From the NCBI GenBank assembly GCA_964342675.1, contig CAYFFR010000010.1, forward strand, positions 1 to 43,069: a stretch of DNA of 43,069 nucleotides, read 5' to 3'. Below the pieces are notes generated by a model. The model did no database searches. It had not been told where the DNA came from and was given only the letters and a program-made list of their open reading frames with translations. The position numbers and the translations under genes were made by a program. Source of the stretch: MED-G82 sp964342675 (GTDB taxonomy: Bacteria; Pseudomonadota; Gammaproteobacteria; Magnimaribacterales; D2472). Positions 7,694 to 16,343 of this stretch are shown in pieces; position 1 is the stretch's first letter; every line of letters begins with the position of its first letter.

Positions 7694-9081
7694 TTCTTAA
7701 CCAAGCTAGCTGATATATGAGATATTCTTCCTGCTCCCTGCATCAGCAAAAAATTAAATTTCTGATCCAAGCCCTGGACTAGTCTGAGTATTTGTTTGCT
7801 ATTAATAAGTTGAGCATTACCTCCGGCTTGATTAATTGCTTTTACAAGATTCTTAGAATGAATACCTCTTATAGGCTTTTCTGAAGCAGGATAAATATCT
7901 AGTAAATATAAATGTGGTATTTTCTTTAAGATATCAACAAATGCATTAAACAGTTGCTTGGTTCTTGAGAATCGATGTGGCTCAAAAATCATACATAGAC
8001 TATTTAAAGAACAAAAGTGTTTTGTAGCTTCGATGGTCAGTTCTATTTCTTTTGGATGATGTCCATAATCATCTATCAGCATTAGCTCCCTCTCATTAAT
8101 TCTTAGCCTATGTCTTTCAAATCTTCTAGCAACTCCTGAAAAGCCTTTTAATGAGCGTTTGATATCCTTCAAGTTTACGCCTTCTTCTATACCAATAATT
8201 GCAGCAGCAGATGCATTGATTATGTTATGAATCCCTATTAGAGAAGTTTGAAAAGAGAATTCTTTATCATTTTCATTTTTGATGATTTTAAAATTTTGAT
8301 AGTCAGATTTTGTATCGACAATACAAATCTGGTAATCACTCTTTTGAGAAAAACCAAAGGTAATAAATCTTCGATTAATATTTTTCTTAATTTTTTTTAT
8401 ATTTTTATCATCATGATTTAAAAGCACATAACCATAAAATGGTAGATTGCCTATGAAATTAAGAAATCCTTGGTTTAGTCGTATTTGATCATTGTTATAA
8501 AAATTAAGATGGTCATTATCTATATTAGTTATCACTGCTACTTCAGGCTGCAAATGTAAAAAAGAACCATCGCTTTCATCTGCTTCGATTACCATATGCA
8601 ACCCCTCACCTAACTTTGAGCTATGTTGTCCTGAAAGGATCTGTCCACCAATTACATAAGTTGGGCTCAATTTAGCTTCATCAAAAATATTGGCAATAAG
8701 ACTAGTGGTTGTAGTCTTGCCATGACTCCCTGCAATAGCTATAGATCTATAACCTTTGGTTAAACTCGATAGCATTTCAGCCCTTGGAACTATAGTTTTT
8801 TTATTTCTTCTTGCAAAAACTAATTCATCATTTGATCTAGGTATTGCAGATGATGCAACTACTAAATCAGTATGTTTGATATATCTCGGATGATGTCCTA
8901 ATTGGATTCTTGCGCCTATTTTTTTAAGGGTATTTAATTCATCTGTCATCACCAGGTCTGAACCAGAGATCAAAAATCCTTTTTTTAATAAAATTCTTGC
9001 TAATCCAACCATTCCAGATCCGCCTATGCCTATAAGATGAATTCTTTTTAAATCTCCAAAATGGTCAATTGATTTATGCAT
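7675..9081 (-). CDS. murC: UDP-N-acetylmuramate--L-alanine ligase
   Basis: Mur ligase adding the first amino acid (L-Ala) to UDP-MurNAc in the cytoplasm. The N-terminal Rossmann motif IHLIGIGGSGMVGLA binds the UDP substrate. The ATP loop is IAGSHGKTTTTSL, the central EADESDGSFL and NIDNDHLNFY segments are typical MurC, and IDDYGHHPKEI is the conserved C-domain histidine region. Length 468 is normal. It lies one codon boundary after murG and overlaps ddl by 19 bases. Confidence 0.97.
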   Translation of the reverse strand: MHKSIDHFGDLKRIHLIGIGGSGMVGLARILLKKGFLISGSDLVMTDELNTLKKIGARIQLGHHPRYIKHTDLVVASSAIPRSNDELVFARRNKKTIVPRAEMLSSLTKGYRSIAIAGSHGKTTTTSLIANIFDEAKLSPTYVIGGQILSGQHSSKLGEGLHMVIEADESDGSFLHLQPEVAVITNIDNDHLNFYNNDQIRLNQGFLNFIGNLPFYGYVLLNHDDKNIKKIKKNINRRFITFGFSQKSDYQICIVDTKSDYQNFKIIKNENDKEFSFQTSLIGIHNIINASAAAIIGIEEGVNLKDIKRSLKGFSGVARRFERHRLRINERELMLIDDYGHHPKEIELTIEATKHFCSLNSLCMIFEPHRFSRTKQLFNAFVDILKKIPHLYLLDIYPASEKPIRGIHSKNLVKAINQAGGNAQLINSKQILRLVQGLDQKFNFLLMQGAGRISHISASLVKKWNIKK

Positions 9082-10122
9082 CTAAATCAATCCTGTGTAT
9101 TTGATGATCTTTTCACTAGCTTTAAAATGATTAATAGATGATTCTTTTTGCCAGTCTATATATCTCTCTTTCTTTAAAATTTTATCTAACAAGATTCTAA
9201 AAGATTCTATTTCTTCCTTTTCTTCAATTAAACATCCCATATTATTTTCTTCTACATACTTAGCATTAAAATACTGATGATTATCAACTGAGTTTTCTAA
9301 TGGAACCAATACCATTCCTTTATTTAAGGATGTAACCTCTGAAATTGAAATGGCTCCTGCTCGCGATATAACAAAATCGCACCAAGCAATTTCTCTATAT
9401 GGATTATCAAAAAAATCTTGAATTACAAGTTCATGGAAATTTGAAGAATTATAGTTCTTAATAACTGCTTCACTCTTATCTTGACCTGATTGATGGTGAA
9501 TAGAAAGACTTCCTTTATAGTGGTTAAGGACTTTGGGCACCATATCATTTAAAGAGCTGGATCCAAGACTGCCTCCGGTAACATATATCTTAATATGCTT
9601 ATCCGAATTCATCCTGTCGTCTGTTTGCTTCGCTCTAATAGGGTTCCCAACTAAGATAAATTTTTCTTTTTGGCTATCTTTAAATCTTATAAGTGGCAAG
9701 CCAAGAAAGCATTTCGTTGAGAATGGCAAAAGGAGTCTATTTACTGTTCCCAAAACAGTATTTTGTTCATGAAGATAAAGTTTCTTGCCTAAGATAATTG
9801 AAGCTAGCCCAACGGGAAAGGTTACGTACCCACCAAAACATATAACTACTTGAGGTTTGAAGATTATAAGTTTTTTTATAACTACTAATAGTGAGACTGC
9901 TTGAGACCAAATTGAACTGATTCTACCAAAAAAACTTTTTCCTCTGAAACCTTTAGCTGATAGTTCAATAAGGTTTACTTCAGATAAATTATTTTGTCTT
10001 TCAATTCCTCTATTTGTTCCAAACCAAATAACTTGATGGCCTGTTTTAGTTAAATCTTGCATTAATCTTAAAGCAGGAAAAATATGTCCGCCAGTTCCAC
10101 CAGCTGCTATACAAACTTTCAT
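9082..10122 (-). CDS. murG: UDP-GlcNAc transferase MurG
   Basis: Inner-face membrane glycosyltransferase that adds GlcNAc to lipid I to make lipid II. The N-terminal glycine loop AAGGTGGHIFPAL, the middle YVTGGSLGSSSLN loop and the C-domain SRAGAISISEV segment, with the donor-binding site, are all visible. Length 346 is typical. The start shares ATGA with the end of ftsW, and the stop abuts murC. Confidence 0.97.
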   Translation of the reverse strand: MKVCIAAGGTGGHIFPALRLMQDLTKTGHQVIWFGTNRGIERQNNLSEVNLIELSAKGFRGKSFFGRISSIWSQAVSLLVVIKKLIIFKPQVVICFGGYVTFPVGLASIILGKKLYLHEQNTVLGTVNRLLLPFSTKCFLGLPLIRFKDSQKEKFILVGNPIRAKQTDDRMNSDKHIKIYVTGGSLGSSSLNDMVPKVLNHYKGSLSIHHQSGQDKSEAVIKNYNSSNFHELVIQDFFDNPYREIAWCDFVISRAGAISISEVTSLNKGMVLVPLENSVDNHQYFNAKYVEENNMGCLIEEKEEIESFRILLDKILKKERYIDWQKESSINHFKASEKIIKYTGLI

Positions 10123-11222
10123 CGTGTCAATTTATTTTCAAAATTAATTCTAATAATAATTCCTGCTAGCCCCATAAATGTTATTAAACTTGCTCCACCA
10201 TAGCTTATAAAAGGTAACGTTAATCCTTTCGTGGGTAATAAACCTATATTCACTCCTATATTAAAAATACTCTGAATCGCTATCAAGGAACCACCGCCGA
10301 AACAGATGAAGCTTTGAAATAAGCGGTCATTTTTAAATGCCTCTAATCCAACCCTCATTATCCCATAAACTAAAAAAGAAAATACTAAAATTAAACCTAT
10401 GCCTCCTAGGATACCAATCTCTTCTAGAATGACTGCAAAAATAAAGTCCGTATGAGGTTCCGGTAAATAAAGATTTTTTTGTATGCTATTTCCTAAACCG
10501 ACTCCAAAGAATTCGCCTCTGCCAATCCCCATCAAGGCATTGGTTAACTGCCACCCTGAATCAGTTGGATCTTCAAAAGGATTTAAAAATGATCTTAATC
10601 TTGTTAAACGGAAAGGTGTTAAATAAATAGATAATGCGCCTAAAGAGGTCATCAATCCAGATAAAATAATGAATTGGCCTATAGAAATTCCTGCAAAAAA
10701 TAAAATAGTGACTGAAACGGCACAAATAATTAACGTAGAACCTAGATCAGGTTGCAACATAATTAAGATTGAAAAGATAGCTAAAACCATCATGGGTCTA
10801 AAGAATCCTAATAAAGTACTGATCTGGCTTAATCTACGAACACAATAGCCAGATATATAAATGATTAAAACAACTTTTGACAATTCAGAAGGTTGTAACT
10901 TAAAAATACCAAGATCTATCCATCGAGTACTTCCATTAATAGTGGCGCCAACATTTGGTATAAAGAGTATTAATAATAAAAATAAACTTATAAATAAGAA
11001 TAAATAATCGAATTTCATAAATATATCTGATGGCACACTTAATAAGATAAAAAAAGTAAGAGCCCCTAGAATAAGGAATAAGATGTGTCTTTGTGCAAAA
11101 AAGAAAGGGTTGCCTGTCATATCTTGGGCAACATAAACAGAGGATGAGGTTACAAAAGTTAAGCCAAATAATAACAGGATAATAAAGGGTATTAACACTA
11201 AAAGATTATTATTAGAATTCAT
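10119..11222 (-). CDS. ftsW: Septal peptidoglycan glycosyltransferase FtsW
   Basis: SEDS-family polytopic membrane protein with about ten hydrophobic segments. It polymerises lipid II at the septum together with FtsI. Family signatures include PFFFAQRHILF near the N-terminus, GSTRWIDLGIFKLQPSEL in the middle, QPDLGSTLI, and LTLPFISYGGASL near the C-terminus. Length is 367. It overlaps murD by 11 bases and murG by four. Confidence 0.96.
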   Translation of the reverse strand: MNSNNNLLVLIPFIILLLFGLTFVTSSSVYVAQDMTGNPFFFAQRHILFLILGALTFFILLSVPSDIFMKFDYLFLFISLFLLLILFIPNVGATINGSTRWIDLGIFKLQPSELSKVVLIIYISGYCVRRLSQISTLLGFFRPMMVLAIFSILIMLQPDLGSTLIICAVSVTILFFAGISIGQFIILSGLMTSLGALSIYLTPFRLTRLRSFLNPFEDPTDSGWQLTNALMGIGRGEFFGVGLGNSIQKNLYLPEPHTDFIFAVILEEIGILGGIGLILVFSFLVYGIMRVGLEAFKNDRLFQSFICFGGGSLIAIQSIFNIGVNIGLLPTKGLTLPFISYGGASLITFMGLAGIIIRINFENKLTR

Positions 11223-12492
11223 TTAAATGCTCTGAACAAAGCTCATTAAAATAGTCTCCTCTTGCTTGATAATCATTAAATTGATCATAACTAGAACATC
11301 CCGGACTAAATAAAATATGTATGTCCTCATAAGAATCATTAATATGAAAATCATCTCTGATAGCTTTAATAACATCATCAATAGTATTCATAAGCAAGGC
11401 TTCAATATTCTGAGGCAAATGATCAATTATTGTTGATGCATCTTTTCCATAGCAAAATATTTTTTTGATATTTGCTTGAGTTGAAAATCCTTTAAATGAG
11501 TTTTGTTTTAGATCTCCTCCTAGGATTAAATAAATGTATTTCTCTGAGGATAAAGAGTTGAGTGCAAATGATACAGAATGCGGATTTGTAGACTTTGAAT
11601 CGTTAGTAATGCTTAATCTAGAATTAATAATCATTTTTTCCATTCGATAAGGTAGTTTGATTAAATCTTTATATTTAGGTAATGATTTACAGGGGTGCCC
11701 ATTTTGCTTCATATAATCTAAAGAAACTAGTTGGGCTGCCTCATAATTGAATAAGTCTATTTCGCCATCATTAGCTTTTAATTTATTGGTAAAACTTTTT
11801 GTAATGAAGTTACCTTGTATTAATGTCCTTTTATCTTTGCCATTAAAATACAAGATATCATTAGGTCGTAATAATTTAGCGACCTTGATTTTTGATAAAT
11901 AGTAATAATGAGTATTGTCATGCCTGTCTAAATGGTCAGGAGAAAAGTTTAGAAATAATGCCATTCGCAAGAAGTCACTTGATGTTTGATCACCTTGAAA
12001 AAACTCCAACTGAAAGCTTGATAACTCAATAATACTGCATGAATTATCAGTTTGTTTAGTTAGTAGATCCAGCATTGGGATGCCATAGTTCCCTCCAACT
12101 AAAAGAGTGATTTTATTTTTTTTTAGCATCTGACTTATATAAGACACGGTTGAACTCTTGCCATTTGTACCTGTAACTACAATTATGTTTCCAATGGATT
12201 TTGATATAAACAAATCAAGCTCGCTTACGATACGATTTTTATGGATTTGAATGTTCCTAATATTGAATCCTGGAGATAAAAAGAAAAAATGGTATTTTTG
12301 AGTATTAATTTTTAAAAAATTTTTGCCAAAAAAATAATCAGCTTCATCAGTGATAGTAGTTATTTCATCACTACCAGGAGGATCATTGCGAGTATCCCCA
12401 ACATCAAAGCTTTTATTGTAATTTGAAAAAAATTTTGCAGCAGATAAGCCTGTCTTTCCAGCGCCTAGAATTAAAAAATCTTTTTTTTTCAC
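11212..12492 (-). CDS. murD: UDP-MurNAc-L-Ala--D-glutamate ligase (GTG start)
   Basis: Mur ligase adding D-Glu. The Rossmann-like N-terminus FLILGAGKTGLSAAKFF, the ATP loop VVTGTNGKSSTVSY and the NFSPDHLDRH segment identify MurD. An upstream ATG at 12576 would add 28 residues, but these lie inside mraY and are not MurD-like. I choose the GTG at 12492, which overlaps the mraY TGA stop as GTGA and places KKKDFLILGAG at the expected N-terminus. This gives 426 residues, a normal MurD length. The downstream end overlaps ftsW by 11 bases. Confidence 0.94.
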   Translation of the reverse strand: MKKKDFLILGAGKTGLSAAKFFSNYNKSFDVGDTRNDPPGSDEITTITDEADYFFGKNFLKINTQKYHFFFLSPGFNIRNIQIHKNRIVSELDLFISKSIGNIIVVTGTNGKSSTVSYISQMLKKNKITLLVGGNYGIPMLDLLTKQTDNSCSIIELSSFQLEFFQGDQTSSDFLRMALFLNFSPDHLDRHDNTHYYYLSKIKVAKLLRPNDILYFNGKDKRTLIQGNFITKSFTNKLKANDGEIDLFNYEAAQLVSLDYMKQNGHPCKSLPKYKDLIKLPYRMEKMIINSRLSITNDSKSTNPHSVSFALNSLSSEKYIYLILGGDLKQNSFKGFSTQANIKKIFCYGKDASTIIDHLPQNIEALLMNTIDDVIKAIRDDFHINDSYEDIHILFSPGCSSYDQFNDYQARGDYFNELCSEHLNEF

Positions 12493-13568
12493 CTGATCTT
12501 TAAAGTAGCCAATGCAAATAAAACTAATAGAAATGTAATAATCCAAAAACGGACAATAACCTTTGGTTCGGCCCATCCTTTTAGTTCAAAGTGATGATGA
12601 ATAGGTGCCATCAAAAATATTCTCTTGCCAAAAAGTTTGTATGAGGTCACTTGAAAAATAACGCTAAGGGTTTCTAAAATAAAAATTCCTGCCATAAAAG
12701 CAAATAAGATTTCTTGCCTTAATAATATTGCAAACATACCTAAGATTGCTCCTAAAGTAAGAGAACCAACATCTCCCATAAAGATTTGTGCTGGATAAGT
12801 GTTGTACCATAAAAAACCTATGCCTGAACCAATAAAAGCTCCTGCAAAAACAACCAATTCTCCTGCCAAAGGTAAGTGTGGAATATATAAATATTCTGAA
12901 ATAATAGTATTTCCCATCGCATATGCTACTAAACCCAATCCCCCAGCTATTAAAATACTAGGTAATATTGCCAAGCCATCGAGACCATCAGTTAAGTTAA
13001 CTGCGTTTGAAGAGCCAACAACGACAAAGATGCTAAAAAGAAAGAATAAATAAATAGGCATATCAAAAATAAATTCTTTATTAAAAGGAAAGATAAAAAT
13101 AATATCATCTTGATTAAATATAAAAAATCCATAGATCAGTAAGCTAGCAAAAATAGACTGTAAGACTAATTTGCTTTTACCAGATAACCCTTGTGAATTC
13201 TTGGCTTTAATTTTTAAATAGTCATCTATTACTCCTACGATTCCAAATAAAACAGCAGTAGCAATTAACACCCATATATATAAATTAGATAAATCAGCCC
13301 AAAGAATTGATGAGAAAATTAAAGATATAAGGATTATTAATCCTCCCATTGTTGGAGTGCCTGATTTTTCAAGATGAGACTTTGGTCCATCTGGTCTTAT
13401 AGATTGAGCAAACTGAAGTTTTTTTAATAGATTAATAATTATGGGGCCCAAAACAATAGAAAGAAACAGTGCTGTTATGGTCCCTCCAAGAGTTCTAAGC
13501 GTTAAATATCTGAGCACATCAAAACCAGGGTCAAATTGGACAAGATAAGAGCCTAATAACTCAATCAT
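12489..13568 (-). CDS. mraY: Phospho-MurNAc-pentapeptide transferase MraY
   Basis: Integral membrane enzyme moving phospho-MurNAc-pentapeptide onto undecaprenyl phosphate (lipid I). Family motifs include KSGTPTMGGLI, the aspartate pair in GVIDDYLKI, NAVNLTDGLDGLA, FMGDVGSLTLGAILG and the C-terminal PIHHHFELKG. About ten transmembrane helices; length 359 matches E. coli. Overlaps murF by eight bases. Confidence 0.97.
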   Translation of the reverse strand: MIELLGSYLVQFDPGFDVLRYLTLRTLGGTITALFLSIVLGPIIINLLKKLQFAQSIRPDGPKSHLEKSGTPTMGGLIILISLIFSSILWADLSNLYIWVLIATAVLFGIVGVIDDYLKIKAKNSQGLSGKSKLVLQSIFASLLIYGFFIFNQDDIIFIFPFNKEFIFDMPIYLFFLFSIFVVVGSSNAVNLTDGLDGLAILPSILIAGGLGLVAYAMGNTIISEYLYIPHLPLAGELVVFAGAFIGSGIGFLWYNTYPAQIFMGDVGSLTLGAILGMFAILLRQEILFAFMAGIFILETLSVIFQVTSYKLFGKRIFLMAPIHHHFELKGWAEPKVIVRFWIITFLLVLFALATLKIR

Positions 13569-14901
13569 TTTCTAGAAACCTCTCCATTTTCATTCCACGC
13601 GAACCTTTAAGGTATATGGTATCCCCTTTTTGAACATTATTTTTTAAATATTGCCTTAACTTTATTTCATCTTTGAAGAATTTCCCATTTTTTCCAAAAT
13701 GTGCAACTGACAGTTCAGCTTTTTTTCCAAAACCCAATAAACAATCGATTTTGAGCTTCCTTGCAAATTTACCAATTTCTCTATGAAGATCATCGCTTTT
13801 ATCTCCAAGATCTAACATATCACCAAGAAGTATGATTTTTCTCCCGGTAGTAAATTTAGATAGTGTTATGCATCCTTCTTTTGTTGAGTCAGGGTTTGCA
13901 TTATATGAATCATTGATAATAACTGAATTATTTATCCAAGGTAATGGGGACAATCTGTTTGAAAAATTTTTAAAAGACTCGATATTTTTCTTAAAATCAT
14001 CAATATCATTTTCTAAAATTTCATTGCAAGCAAAAGCAATCAATATATTTAATGCATTATGTTGACCTAATAGGCTAGTGCTTAGTGAATAAGAGGAATT
14101 GCTAAGATTTGAACAAGCCTCAAATGAAAGACCGAAAGGGTTCATTTCAAAATTTTTTATAAAAATATCTGCATCACTATTTGTACCAAATGTAATGAAA
14201 TTTATATCGCTTCTAAGACTTTTCCAATACTCCGTATAATCACCTAAAGGTATAATTGTATGGCCTCCTGGTTTGATGAAATAGATTAATTCTGATTTAG
14301 TTTTCAATACACCTTCTATTGATTTCATTCCTTTTAGATGAGACTTACCGATCGAGGTAATGATTCCAATATCAGGACGAATAATGTCAGCTAATAATTC
14401 TATATCACCTGGTCTTGCTGCCCCCATCTCAAAAATAGCTGTATCATCACTGCCACTTAAACCCATTACACTTAAAGGAAGACCTATTTCATTATTTAGA
14501 TTAGATGGTGATGCATAAGATCTTGATACAACTTTTGATAAGAGATTTTTTACTGTGGTTTTGCCATTACTCCCTGTTAATCCGATAACAGCGCCTTCAT
14601 AATTTTGCATCAATGATTTAGCAATTGCTTGCATTGCTTTAGGTACATCTTGTACATGCATGTAATTGTTCTTTAATGAATTATTAGCGATATCTGAAAT
14701 GACTAATGAAGCTCCAGACCCAATCGCTTGCTTGGCAAATTTACCTCCATGTGTGTTCGTTCCTTCAATACCAAAAAAAAGAGAATCTTTTTTAACTAAT
14801 CTTGAGTCAATTGTGACATTTTTAATGTTTGCATTAGAAGAATTGCTAGTCTCTTCTCCCAAAAGCGAATAGATTTGATGTGTGTTATTAAGGAGTCTCA
14901 T
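13561..14901 (-). CDS. murF: UDP-MurNAc-tripeptide--D-Ala-D-Ala ligase
   Basis: Last cytoplasmic Mur ligase, adding the D-Ala-D-Ala made by Ddl. The ATP loop is GLTGSNGKTTVKNLL; EMGAARPGDIE and ITSIGKSHLKGM belong to the central domain; INDSYNANPDS and LLGDMLDLG are the characteristic C-terminal MurF segments. Length 446. The start shares ATGA with the murE stop, and the end overlaps mraY. Confidence 0.97.
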   Translation of the reverse strand: MRLLNNTHQIYSLLGEETSNSSNANIKNVTIDSRLVKKDSLFFGIEGTNTHGGKFAKQAIGSGASLVISDIANNSLKNNYMHVQDVPKAMQAIAKSLMQNYEGAVIGLTGSNGKTTVKNLLSKVVSRSYASPSNLNNEIGLPLSVMGLSGSDDTAIFEMGAARPGDIELLADIIRPDIGIITSIGKSHLKGMKSIEGVLKTKSELIYFIKPGGHTIIPLGDYTEYWKSLRSDINFITFGTNSDADIFIKNFEMNPFGLSFEACSNLSNSSYSLSTSLLGQHNALNILIAFACNEILENDIDDFKKNIESFKNFSNRLSPLPWINNSVIINDSYNANPDSTKEGCITLSKFTTGRKIILLGDMLDLGDKSDDLHREIGKFARKLKIDCLLGFGKKAELSVAHFGKNGKFFKDEIKLRQYLKNNVQKGDTIYLKGSRGMKMERFLEND

Positions 14902-16343
14902 ATATCTAGATATTTTTGAGATGCTTCTATATCTGAATGTTTAATCAATTCATTGCCCATATTAAGCTCGGTTTCATGACCTCTTCCTAAAATTAAAAGG
15001 GGTACTTTTTTTGGAAGCATAGAAATACTATCATGAATTGCTTGATCTCTATCCTCTATAACAGTTAATTTCTTATACTTAATATTCTTTGTAGCATCTT
15101 GAAGGATTGACTTAAAGCTCTCTGATCTCGAGTTATCAGAAGTAAAGAAAATTCTTTCACAAAAATTGTTTGCTATATCAAACATAATTGGTCTTTTTGT
15201 CTTGTCTCTCTCGCCACCACACCCAAATACGATCCATATGCGTTTATAAAATTTGCTATACGCATGAAGTATGCTTAAAAAAGCTTCTGGATTATGAGCA
15301 AAATCAATAACTACAGATTTATCCTGAAGACTCAATACCGTATTTCTTCCAATTGGTAATTTAATATGATTTAAATCTGTAATTTCTTCTGTAAATGGTA
15401 AGTGATCAAATAACATGCAAATAGCAAAAGATAAATTGTAAAGATTGAAAGTAGGAAAGATTTTGCTTGTAAAAGATGTCTGTCTATCAGATAAATGATC
15501 ATGAATAGTGACTTCTGATCCTTGAGGACTGTATTGATATATATTTACATTAAATCTACCGTCTGGATTATTTAGTCCAACCATTTCAAAACCCTTACTA
15601 TCATAGTCATGCTTTCGAATTATTGGGACTACACTCTTATCAATTAAGGGTTTAGAGTCTGACTTTATATTTAGTGCCTTGAGTTTGCTCAATTGATATG
15701 CTTCTTTTGTCCGATGATAATCAAGATGATCAGAAGTGATATTGAGGATCCCAGTCTTATTAAAATGCAAATCATAGAGCCTATTCTGATCAAGAGCATG
15801 TGATGATAGCTCTAATACAACATAAAGCTTATCTTGAATATTAATATCTTTTAGATTCTCAAATAAGAAAAATATACTTGGAGTTGTAGTAGGCGACTTT
15901 ACAAAAATATCTTTTGATTGAAATCCAATGGTTCCAAAATAAGCCGCTTCTCTTCCGTAAGTTTCTAATAACTGATAAGTTAAAAAAGCTGAAGATGTCT
16001 TGCCATTCGTTCCTGTGAAGCCAAAGAATAAAACTTGCATCTTATCTATCATGTAATATTTAAACAAAAAATCTTTAATTCTTGATTGAAGATTCGGGAT
16101 ATAAAATACTTTATGAGAGTTTTTGTATTGAAGCTCTTTGTCAGACAAAACTACTGAAGCGCCCTTTGAAATTGCGTCTGTAGAATATTTAATTCCATGT
16201 TCTGTCGTACCTTGAAGGGCAAAGAAAATACTTCCATCGGTAATATCTTTTGATGAGTTCGTTGCATTAGTTAAGTGAGTTGAGGAGTCTAAAGATAGGT
16301 TAAAAAAACTATTAACTAGATCAATTTTGTTGATTGGGTTCAT
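14898..16343 (-). CDS. murE: UDP-MurNAc-L-Ala-D-Glu--2,6-diaminopimelate ligase
   Basis: Adds the third stem-peptide residue. The ATP loop is FTGTNGKTSSAF (109-120), DHLDYHRTKEAYQLSK contains the lysine normally carbamylated, and VIDFAHNPEAF starts the C-terminal domain. The substrate-specificity motif reads DNSR (403-406) where meso-DAP enzymes usually have DNPR; Asp, Asn and Arg are kept, so DAP remains the likely substrate. The usual PGRME-like hinge reads IGRNT. Length 481. It begins 23 bases inside ftsI. Confidence 0.93.
   Translation of the reverse strand: MNPINKIDLVNSFFNLSLDSSTHLTNATNSSKDITDGSIFFALQGTTEHGIKYSTDAISKGASVVLSDKELQYKNSHKVFYIPNLQSRIKDFLFKYYMIDKMQVLFFGFTGTNGKTSSAFLTYQLLETYGREAAYFGTIGFQSKDIFVKSPTTTPSIFFLFENLKDINIQDKLYVVLELSSHALDQNRLYDLHFNKTGILNITSDHLDYHRTKEAYQLSKLKALNIKSDSKPLIDKSVVPIIRKHDYDSKGFEMVGLNNPDGRFNVNIYQYSPQGSEVTIHDHLSDRQTSFTSKIFPTFNLYNLSFAICMLFDHLPFTEEITDLNHIKLPIGRNTVLSLQDKSVVIDFAHNPEAFLSILHAYSKFYKRIWIVFGCGGERDKTKRPIMFDIANNFCERIFFTSDNSRSESFKSILQDATKNIKYKKLTVIEDRDQAIHDSISMLPKKVPLLILGRGHETELNMGNELIKHSDIEASQKYLDI

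Noticed and set aside
12493..12576. Longer murD beginning at ATG 12576
   Set aside because: The extra 28 residues lie within mraY and do not resemble MurD; GTG at 12492 gives the normal N-terminus and a GTGA overlap.
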